Shown piece after piece: positions 18,261-25,130 of a DNA stretch of 64,000 bases (the first letter of the stretch is position 1; each line of letters starts with the position of its first letter). The notes under the pieces are model-generated. The model was given only the letters and a program-made list of their open reading frames with translations, did not search any database and was not told the DNA's origin. The position numbers and the translations under genes were made by a program. The stretch comes from Acidobacterium sp. (lineage in GTDB: Bacteria > Acidobacteriota > Terriglobia > Terriglobales > Acidobacteriaceae). The stretch covers positions 1 to 64,000 of the forward strand of contig PMUI01000107.1 in assembly GCA_003166955.1 (NCBI GenBank), given 5' to 3'.

Positions 18261-19045
18261 CGATCCCAATCCCTGGTGCGGTGGATCTTGCGCTTGCTGA
18301 AGATGTGCCCCGGCTCCAGCCTCGCGATCTCCATTTCTTCGTCGATGGTCTCGTCGTCCACGAATTTGTAACCGCTGAAGATACTTTCCATCTCCGCATT
18401 GCGCTCGGTCATGGCTACCAGCACCGCGCTGTACACGTGGTGGATGAAGAAGGCCATGAGGAAGAAGAGGAAGAGGAAGTGGACGAAGCGGAGCCACTGG
18501 ATGTCGATGACGCGGGGGATCCAGCCCACGAAGAAGCGCAGGGTGGGCGAGCCTTCGACGGTGGCAAAGAGCACCAGACCGGTGATGCATTCGCAGGCGA
18601 TGAGGAAATAGACAACGATGTAGGTAAGCCCGGCGAGGGTGTTGTGGCCGATCTGCTCGAAGGGTTTGCGCTGCTGGAAAGTGTAGTAGCGGAACATCGC
18701 TTTGAGGCTGCGCCACTGGCGCTGGGTGAGGGGCAGGAACTGACGCCAGCGGGCCCAGTGATTGCCGGCAAAGAACCAGTAAATGCGGACGAGGAGAGCA
18801 CCGATGAGCTCGAAGCCGGCCAGCTCATGGATGAAGCGCACCGTTCCCATGGTCCACGAGCGCGGGCCTGGGAAGATGAGGAAGGGGTGGTTCATGTAGA
18901 GGCCGGTCCAGGTGAGGACCGTGACGGCGGCGACGATGCCCCAGTGGCTGAGGCGGACGGGGAGTTCCCAGACGTAGACGGGGACGAGATGCTCTTCGCC
19001 AGCCGCTGCGTGTTTCTTCGGAGCGGGACGGACGAGGGTTGCCAT
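18257..19045 (-). CDS. hyaC: Hydrogenase cytochrome b subunit (HyaC-like)
   Basis: The 262-residue protein has four strong membrane helices with histidines for b-type hemes (RLSHWGIV, RFIHELAG, and FVHFLFLFFLMAFFIHHVY). It resembles HyaC/HydC cytochromes that take electrons from the distal Fe-S cluster of the hydrogenase small subunit and reduce quinone. The ATG at 19045 overlaps the stop of the large subunit gene (TGATG), with CGGAGG upstream. This identifies the hydrogenase as membrane-bound and quinone-linked. Confidence 0.93.
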   Translation of the reverse strand: MATLVRPAPKKHAAAGEEHLVPVYVWELPVRLSHWGIVAAVTVLTWTGLYMNHPFLIFPGPRSWTMGTVRFIHELAGFELIGALLVRIYWFFAGNHWARWRQFLPLTQRQWRSLKAMFRYYTFQQRKPFEQIGHNTLAGLTYIVVYFLIACECITGLVLFATVEGSPTLRFFVGWIPRVIDIQWLRFVHFLFLFFLMAFFIHHVYSAVLVAMTERNAEMESIFSGYKFVDDETIDEEMEIARLEPGHIFSKRKIHRTRDWDR

Positions 19046-20832
19046 CACAGGCCTCCGGTTGCCGCCAGAACTCGAGCCGCTGGAACGGGAGGAAGCGACG
19101 TGGATCCCTCCGGTTCCGGCACAGCCACTACATCACGGCCGTAGCTGCGGCCCTTTCCGTCGACCACATGCACAGCGCAGGCCAGGCATGGGTCAAAGGA
19201 ATGGACAGTGCGGAGCACTTCCAGGGGGCGCTCGGGATCGGCGATGGGCGTGTTCAGCAGGGCGGCTTCATAAGCGCCACGCTGACCGTGGGCATCGCGG
19301 GGTCCGGCGTTCCAGGTGGAAGGAACGATGCACTGGTAGTTGACGATCTTCTTGTTCTCGATCTCGACCCAGTGGCCAAGGGAGCCGCGCGGGGCTTCTT
19401 CAAGCCCGAAGCCGGCGCAGGATTTGGGCCAGCTCTCGGGATCCCATTTGTCGCCATTGTGGATACGAATATCGCCGTGCGCCATGTTGTCGTCGAGCTG
19501 AGCGATATATTCGGGCAGCTTCTGGACGACGATGTCGGCTTCGATGGCGCGCGCGGCGATGCGGCCGAGAGTCGAGAAGAGCGCCGTGGGCGGAGCGTTG
19601 AACTTCGCCAGCACGCTGTCGACGGTTTTCTTCACAGTGGCGTCGCCGGAGGCATAGGCAATGAGGGTGCGCGCCAGCGGACCCACTTCCATGGGCTTGT
19701 CGTCGTAACGCGGCGACTTCAGCCAGGAGTATTTGGCGTCGGTATCGAGGGTGAGGAAGGGCGGCTTGGGACCGGAATACTTCGGGTTGGTCTCGCCTTC
19801 CGCCGGATGACGGCTGGCCTGATCGCCGACCGAGTACTCGTACCAGGAATGTGTGACGTATTCGGCCACTTTGCCGGGATCGACCGGATTGACTTTGGAG
19901 AGGTCGCGGCCGAGCAGGATGCCGCGCGGGAAGAAGTAATCCGAAGGATCGTTGATGCTGCCGGAGGGGAAATCGCCGTAGGCCATAAAGTTGCCGAGGC
20001 CTTCCCCATAGCCGAACCACTCCTTGTAGAAGCCGGCGATGGCGAGAACATCGGGAACGTAGACCTGCTGGACGAAAGTTTTAGCACGAGCCGCAAGCTC
20101 ATTGAAGAGCGTGATGCGCTCCGGATTGATCACAGCTTCCGGCTCGTTGCCATCGATTGCGGTAGACATCCCACCGACCAGATAAGTCTGGAGGTGTGGA
20201 TTTTTACCGCCCAGGACCGCGTGGATGCGAATAAAATCCCGCTGCATATCAAGCGCTTCGATGTAATGCGCGACTGCGAGCAGGTTCGCTTCCGGCGGCA
20301 GTTGGTAAGCAGGGTGTCCCCAGTCACCGCTGCTAAAGAGGCTCAACTGCCGGCTGGCGACCAGCGCCTTGACGCGGTCCTGGACTCCCTTGAAATATGT
20401 AGTGCTCGACTTAGGCCATTCCGAAATGGACTGCGCAAGCTGCGAAGTCTTTGCCGGATCGGCCTTCAAGGCGAGGGTCACATCGACCCAGTCGAGCGCA
20501 TGGAGGTGGTAGAAGTGAACAACGTGATCCTGGACGTTCTGCGCGGCCGCGATGATGTTGCGGACGAGGCGGGCGTTATCAGGAACTTCGATGCCGAGCG
20601 CGTTTTCGACGGCGCGGACGGAGGCGAGGGCATGGACGGTGGTGCAGACTCCGCAAATGCGCTGCGCCCAGATCCAGGCTTCGCGAGGATCGCGGCCGCG
20701 GAGGATGAGTTCGATGCCGCGGAACATGGTGCCGGAGCTCCAGGCGTCAGTAACGCGGCCTCCGTTGACCTCGGTTTCGATGCGGAGGTGGCCTTCGATG
20801 CGGGTTACGGGATCAATGACAACGCGTGCCAT
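19045..20832 (-). CDS. hyaB: [NiFe] hydrogenase large subunit, group 1-type
   Basis: The 595-residue catalytic subunit has both metal-binding signatures: RICGVCTTVH (about residue 60) and DPCLACAVH near the C-terminus, which supply the four cysteines binding the Ni-Fe(CN)2CO site. The part after DPCLACAVH, where the maturation protease cuts, is about 40 residues and ends AATGGL; many group 1 enzymes have roughly 15. Start 20832 gives the canonical MARVVIDPVTRIEGHL opening and lies one base after the small subunit stop. Export is by hitch-hiking with the Tat signal of the small subunit. Exact subgroup unassigned. Confidence 0.96.
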   Translation of the reverse strand: MARVVIDPVTRIEGHLRIETEVNGGRVTDAWSSGTMFRGIELILRGRDPREAWIWAQRICGVCTTVHALASVRAVENALGIEVPDNARLVRNIIAAAQNVQDHVVHFYHLHALDWVDVTLALKADPAKTSQLAQSISEWPKSSTTYFKGVQDRVKALVASRQLSLFSSGDWGHPAYQLPPEANLLAVAHYIEALDMQRDFIRIHAVLGGKNPHLQTYLVGGMSTAIDGNEPEAVINPERITLFNELAARAKTFVQQVYVPDVLAIAGFYKEWFGYGEGLGNFMAYGDFPSGSINDPSDYFFPRGILLGRDLSKVNPVDPGKVAEYVTHSWYEYSVGDQASRHPAEGETNPKYSGPKPPFLTLDTDAKYSWLKSPRYDDKPMEVGPLARTLIAYASGDATVKKTVDSVLAKFNAPPTALFSTLGRIAARAIEADIVVQKLPEYIAQLDDNMAHGDIRIHNGDKWDPESWPKSCAGFGLEEAPRGSLGHWVEIENKKIVNYQCIVPSTWNAGPRDAHGQRGAYEAALLNTPIADPERPLEVLRTVHSFDPCLACAVHVVDGKGRSYGRDVVAVPEPEGSTSLPPVPAARVLAATGGL

Positions 20833-20833
20833 C

Positions 20834-21967
20834 TCAGTGCACCTCCGTCGTCGGCTTTTCGGCCTTCGCTTCTTCGTGGGGCGGGCCGTCTCCGTCGCCG
20901 TTGGGGTGGAAATGCTCGCGCACCACGTTCCCCACGGCGTGAGCCGCGGTGGCCACGGCCACTGCACTGACGACTGTCCAGCCGATCTCGCTGGCAGTGA
21001 CATCGACGCCGAAGCCTGCCGGATGCGGCAGCCTCTCATAGAAGGGCGATTTTGTATCCCAGAAGCGCGAGGATGCGCAGGCGATGCAGCCGTGGCCGGA
21101 TTTCACCGGCCAGCTGGTCGAGTCGTTCCAGCGCACGGTGGGGCAGTTGTAATTGGCTTCGGGGCCTTTGCAGCCCATTTTGAAGAGGCACCAGCCCTTG
21201 CGATGTCCCTCGTCGCCCCATTCCTGCACGTAGCGGCCGGCGTCGTAGTGGGCGCGGCGCTCGCACTGGTCGTGGATCAGCTGGCCGTAGGCGAAGAGCG
21301 GGCGGCCCTCAGGATCGAGCGCGGGCAGCTCATTGAAGGTGAGGAAATGCACCAGAACCGCGGCCGTATTCACCGAGTTTTGCGGGCATCCGGGCAGATT
21401 GACGACTTTGATTCCGGGTACGGCTTCGTGCAGGCCAACCGCGCCGGTGGGGTTAGGATTCGACCGCACCAGACCGCCGTCCCACGCGCACGCGCCCACA
21501 GCGATGGTGGCAGCGGCACCGCCGCAAACCTCGCGGGCGATATCAAGAGCGGTGCGTCCACCGATGGTGCAGTAGACGCCGTCATCCGCAGTGGGAATGG
21601 CGCCTTCGACGACGACCAGGTACTTCCCTTTTCCCTCATCGACTACGCGTTTCAGGGCTGCTTCAGCATGCTTGCCGTAGCCGGCCATGATGGTCTCGTG
21701 GTACTCGAGGGAAAGCGTCTCGAGAACGATGTCTTCAATGGTCGGGTGGGGCGAGCGCAGCATCGATTCCGTATTGCCCGCGCAATCCTGAAACTCGAGC
21801 CATACCATCACGGGCTTGCGCTTTTGGCTCAGCGCGTTTGCGATGGTCTGCGCGTAGCCCTTCGGCAGGGCCAAGGTCGCGGCCATGGTGCCGCAGAACT
21901 CCATGAAGCGTCTGCGCGAAATGCCGCGCCGTCGACATGTATCAAGAACAGATTCTTCTGTGACCAT
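20834..21967 (-). CDS. hyaA: [NiFe] hydrogenase small subunit, Tat-exported, atypical proximal cluster
   Basis: The 377-residue precursor has a twin-arginine signal (SRRRFMEF, residues 18-25) and a C-terminal membrane anchor followed by a His/Glu/Pro-rich tail. Cluster ligands are visible: GACAWDGG and LPGCPQN for the proximal cluster, HDQC and CLFKMGC for the distal cluster, and YNCP with GCIAC for the medial one. The usual ECTGC at the proximal cluster reads DCAGN (Cys62, Asn65), so one ligand cysteine is replaced by Asn. AGGAGG is 5 bases before the ATG at 21967. It heads the hydrogenase operon with a CRP-like palindrome upstream. Confidence 0.95.
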   Translation of the reverse strand: MVTEESVLDTCRRRGISRRRFMEFCGTMAATLALPKGYAQTIANALSQKRKPVMVWLEFQDCAGNTESMLRSPHPTIEDIVLETLSLEYHETIMAGYGKHAEAALKRVVDEGKGKYLVVVEGAIPTADDGVYCTIGGRTALDIAREVCGGAAATIAVGACAWDGGLVRSNPNPTGAVGLHEAVPGIKVVNLPGCPQNSVNTAAVLVHFLTFNELPALDPEGRPLFAYGQLIHDQCERRAHYDAGRYVQEWGDEGHRKGWCLFKMGCKGPEANYNCPTVRWNDSTSWPVKSGHGCIACASSRFWDTKSPFYERLPHPAGFGVDVTASEIGWTVVSAVAVATAAHAVGNVVREHFHPNGDGDGPPHEEAKAEKPTTEVH

Positions 21968-22041
21968 CCGGTCCTCCTGCCTGCAGTTTGGGGCCCTGGA
22001 GAAATGCAGACAGACCGTAACCTTGGGGAAAAACTCTTGTA

Positions 22042-22057
22042 TGTGATTCACGTCACC
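22042..22057. promoter_or_regulatory. CRP/FNR-family palindrome upstream of the hydrogenase operon
   Basis: TGTGA-TTCACG-TCACC has an exact GTGA-N6-TCAC core and lies 75-90 bases upstream of the small subunit start, in the divergent region shared with the universal stress protein gene. Confidence 0.6.
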
Positions 22058-22122
22058 GGTGGCAATTGAGTCCATTGCCACCGGCGCTTCAGACATTAAG
22101 CAACAGGGAGGGGGGATTCGCT

Positions 22123-22138
22123 GGTGATGGCCGTCACA
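22123..22138. promoter_or_regulatory. CRP/FNR-family palindrome upstream of the universal stress protein gene
   Basis: GGTGA-TGGCCG-TCACA has an exact GTGA-N6-TCAC core about 73 bases before the start of the plus-strand universal stress protein gene. With the site at 22042 it may allow coordinated divergent control. Confidence 0.55.
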
Positions 22139-22210
22139 GGCGGTTGTGCGTGCAGTCACAGCTACTTAGGGAGGGTGGGGGGAGACTCTCCGGCAGGGAG
22201 GTTTTTCACC

Positions 22211-23128
22211 ATGAAAACCCTCGACCAGGCTGTTTCCAGCAAGCGCACTTTTGTGGTGCCTGACAAGATTCTGGTAGCAACCGATCTCGCCGACACCGAC
22301 TATCTGATCCCGCATGCGGTGGCCCAGGCACGGGCCTGCGGCAGTTCGCTGACTTTGGCGCACATTATTCCACCTGGACAGGCAATTCCGCTCGACGCCA
22401 GCGCGATCCCGTACTTAGATGTTGCCGAAATGAAGCTGGAGGCGGAAGAGACGCTGAAGCGGGTGGCGGCGCAGGCAGAGGCCAGCGGGATTCAGTGCGA
22501 CATCATTGTGGCGGAGGGCAATCCGCGGGAACAGATTACGACGCTGGCGCGGGAGGTTGGAGCGGGACGTGTGATTGCCGGAACCCATGGGCGGCGTCAT
22601 CTGAAGAAGTTCCTTCTCGGCTCAGTGGCGCACGAAATTCTTCGATCCGCGGAGGTGCCGGTCTACACGATTGGGCCGCACGCACACGAGGCGTCGTCGT
22701 TTGGCGCGCCGCGCAGGATCCTGCACCCGGTATCTCTGTGCGCCGGCTACGAAGACAGCGCGCGGATGGCGATCGAGATGGCGCAGTTCTACCGGGCGGA
22801 CATCACGCTGCTGCATGTGCTGTCGCGGGGCGTGGAGAGCCAGCCGGACGCCGATCGCGTGGTGGAATGGACCAAGTCGGAGATGCGCCGGATCATCCCT
22901 GAAGAGGCGCCGCTGTGGACCCAGATCACGGTTCAGGTGGAGATCGGGGATGTGGTTGAAGAGACGCTGAACGTTGCGGCGGAGATCAACGCGGACCTGA
23001 TCGTGCTGGGCGTGAATGCCGATGTGTCGTTCTGGCCGATTCGCGGCGATGACACGGTGTACAGCATCATCGCTGAGGCCAAATCGCCGGTGCTGAGTAT
23101 TCGGCACGCGGCGGGAGTCAGCGCTTAG
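22211..23128 (+). CDS. Tandem universal stress protein (two UspA domains)
   Basis: The 305-residue cytoplasmic protein has two UspA folds (about residues 16-155 and 165-300). The first keeps the ATP-binding-type GTHGRRHLKKFLLGS loop; the second reads LGVNADVSFWPIRGDD and lacks the G-x2-G-x9-G(S/T) pattern. Tandem Usp proteins are often induced on oxygen limitation or respiratory stress. It is divergent from the hydrogenase operon with CRP-like palindromes between them. Start 22211 is chosen for the GGGAGG upstream and the KTLDQ opening. Confidence 0.88.
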   Translation: MKTLDQAVSSKRTFVVPDKILVATDLADTDYLIPHAVAQARACGSSLTLAHIIPPGQAIPLDASAIPYLDVAEMKLEAEETLKRVAAQAEASGIQCDIIVAEGNPREQITTLAREVGAGRVIAGTHGRRHLKKFLLGSVAHEILRSAEVPVYTIGPHAHEASSFGAPRRILHPVSLCAGYEDSARMAIEMAQFYRADITLLHVLSRGVESQPDADRVVEWTKSEMRRIIPEEAPLWTQITVQVEIGDVVEETLNVAAEINADLIVLGVNADVSFWPIRGDDTVYSIIAEAKSPVLSIRHAAGVSA

Positions 23129-23190
23129 CGGTTTCGGCTGGGCACGAGCAGACGCGACGATCTACCGGCTGGGGAACGAAGAGCCCATTT

Positions 23191-23604
23191 CTAAAGTTGC
23201 AGGACTTTGAGGCCGGGGATGCGCTGGAAGTGCCGCACGTTGAGCGTGGCGACATCGAAGCCGAGATGAAGGGCGGTGGCGCCTATCACCAGGTCCTCGG
23301 TGGCGATGGAAACTCCCTGCGCTGCCTGCTCGCCCTCGATGCGCCCGGCAAGCTGGGCGATGGCGAGCGAGAGCGGATGCACGATCATGTCGCGGGTCAG
23401 TTCCTCGGTGAAGGCTCTGCGTCGAACACGATCGCTGTTCGCCTTTGCCCGGTAGATGCCGTGGGTCAGCTCGATTACGCTGATGGCGGAAAGCGCGCTT
23501 TCTGTTTCGCCAAAGGTGACACGGATACGCTCAAGGACGTGTTTGACGGTCTCGCCGCGCCGTTCGCCCGCGATGAGCACGCTGGAGTCGAGGATCAGTC
23601 CCAT
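23191..23604 (-). CDS. vapC: PIN-domain ribonuclease toxin, VapC family
   Basis: The 137-residue PIN-domain protein has the acidic catalytic set: Asp in LILDSSVLI, Glu in VIELTHG, and Glu/Asp in TEDLVIGATAL, with Asn in LNVRHF. VapC toxins cleave tRNA or rRNA. Its start overlaps the end of the antitoxin gene by 10 bases, as usual for such modules. Confidence 0.88.
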   Translation of the reverse strand: MGLILDSSVLIAGERRGETVKHVLERIRVTFGETESALSAISVIELTHGIYRAKANSDRVRRRAFTEELTRDMIVHPLSLAIAQLAGRIEGEQAAQGVSIATEDLVIGATALHLGFDVATLNVRHFQRIPGLKVLQL

Positions 23605-23882
23605 GCCGAAGTGTCGCGGGGCCTGCGGTTGCGGATGATCTCTTCCAGGTCAGCGGCGAACTCCGCATCCATCACCGGCTCGTAGCCCAGTTCCTTCGCA
23701 TGGGCCTCTGCCAGTGCAATGGATTCCGACAGCAGGCGTCCACGCGGCTCGGCAGCCACGCGCAATATGACGGCGGGCAAAGCTTCCTTCTCAATGACGA
23801 TCTCCTCGCCGGCGCGCACCCGCGCCAGCAACGCCGCAAAATCGCGCTCGGCGTCGTCTTCCAGAATGTGGACCACGGCCAT
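23595..23882 (-). CDS. vapB: Antitoxin of the VapBC/Phd-like pair
   Basis: The 95-residue protein has an N-terminal DNA-binding-like segment (VVHILEDDAERDFAALLARVRAGEEIVI, as in Phd/YefM or short VapB proteins) and an acidic/basic C-terminal tail that should wrap the toxin. It precedes vapC and overlaps it. A GTG two codons earlier (23888) is an alternative start. No clear operator palindrome was found upstream. Confidence 0.8.
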   Translation of the reverse strand: MAVVHILEDDAERDFAALLARVRAGEEIVIEKEALPAVILRVAAEPRGRLLSESIALAEAHAKELGYEPVMDAEFAADLEEIIRNRRPRDTSAWD

Positions 23883-23940
23883 ACTCACGATGTTAACAGG
23901 GGTTCCTCACCCTTTTTGAAAGCCTGCCATCCCAATCCGC

Positions 23941-24978
23941 TCACCCGCGGATGCCGATGGCCGAGAGCATGCGGCCGGTGAATCCCTGCTCGGCGCGGTA
24001 GGAAAAATAGCGGTTGTTGTGGCAGCGGGTGCAGTCGCCGATGACGGCGATGGCGCCGAGGCGCAGGCCTGCGTCGAGCAGCTGGCGGCGATTGGCTTCC
24101 ATCAGGTCGAGATGCAGCGAGGGGCCGAGGTTGCTGTGCCCCGGCGGACGCGCGCTGAGAAACAGCATGGGATATTTCTGGCGGATGGGGTCGGAGTCGG
24201 AGACTTCGTGGAACAGCTCGCGCCCGTACGCGAACTGCGAGGTGAATTCGGTGAGAACCTCCTCGCCCACCGCATAGCAACAGGCGGCGATGCCGGGACC
24301 GATGGCGGCGATCAGGTCTTGGGGCCGGCTGCGGAAGGCGACGCGCATCTTGCCCACGCCGCTCTCGACGATGCGCTTCACGGTGCCGCGCCATCCGGCG
24401 TGAAAGGCGGCGACAGCTTTCTTCTTCACGTCGGCGAGCAGGACCGGGATGCAGTCCGCGGTCTGGATGGCGAGCAGGATGCCGGGCTGGTCGGTCATCA
24501 GGCCGTCGCCCTGGCAGGGTTCGGCGTCGGTTGCATTGTTCTCACCAACACTGAGCACGCTGGAGGAATGGATTTGCTTCAGGGTGATGAGCTTCATCGA
24601 TGGCGGTGCGCCGAGGGCTTTCAGAAAGCGGCGGCGGTTTTCGAGGACGTTTTCGCGGGAATCGGAGCTGGTGAAGCCGAGGTTCAGTTCGCCAGCGCGC
24701 TGCGCGGGACGATACGCGGTGGAGGCGCCGCCGGTGCGGGTGCTGAAGCCGTGGATCAGCCAGGGGACGGAATCGAATGCGGGGGCGCGGATGATTTCGA
24801 TGCGGGATTTTGCTACGCGCCTGGGGGTTTGCGGGGAGATTTCCGCGAGTGCCGGAGGCTTCGACTCGCGCGGTCGCTGGTTTCCGCGCGGCGAGCGAGG
24901 GGCCTTCGCGAGTTCACCTCGGCTGAGCAGCTTGTCGACTGCCTGAGACTTGGTTGAAGCGGAGGCGGAAGGGGGCAT
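23941..24978 (-). CDS. YfiH/LACC1-family purine nucleoside phosphorylase-like (laccase domain) protein
   Basis: The 345-residue protein carries the Zn-site motifs of the family: ADCIPVLLAD, FHAGWRGTV and GPGIAACCYAVGEEV. Members act as copper-independent purine nucleoside phosphorylases or deaminases, older annotations calling them polyphenol oxidases. The first about 60 residues are basic, low-complexity and absent from typical homologues. No downstream Met offers a shorter start before the domain, and AAGG lies ahead of the ATG at 24978. It is divergent from the GH115 gene. Confidence 0.85.
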   Translation of the reverse strand: MPPSASASTKSQAVDKLLSRGELAKAPRSPRGNQRPRESKPPALAEISPQTPRRVAKSRIEIIRAPAFDSVPWLIHGFSTRTGGASTAYRPAQRAGELNLGFTSSDSRENVLENRRRFLKALGAPPSMKLITLKQIHSSSVLSVGENNATDAEPCQGDGLMTDQPGILLAIQTADCIPVLLADVKKKAVAAFHAGWRGTVKRIVESGVGKMRVAFRSRPQDLIAAIGPGIAACCYAVGEEVLTEFTSQFAYGRELFHEVSDSDPIRQKYPMLFLSARPPGHSNLGPSLHLDLMEANRRQLLDAGLRLGAIAVIGDCTRCHNNRYFSYRAEQGFTGRMLSAIGIRG

Positions 24979-25130
24979 CGTAACCTTATATTAACTGCGA
25001 CGCGGGAGGTCGATTCGCGGGGCGGATCGATGCGGCGGGCTCCGCGTTCGCGATGGGCGGTGTGTGGTGACTTTCGTCCGGCGGGCCTGTGGGCTTTCTG
25101 TGAGCTATATTGTTCGGGACGCGAATTTGA

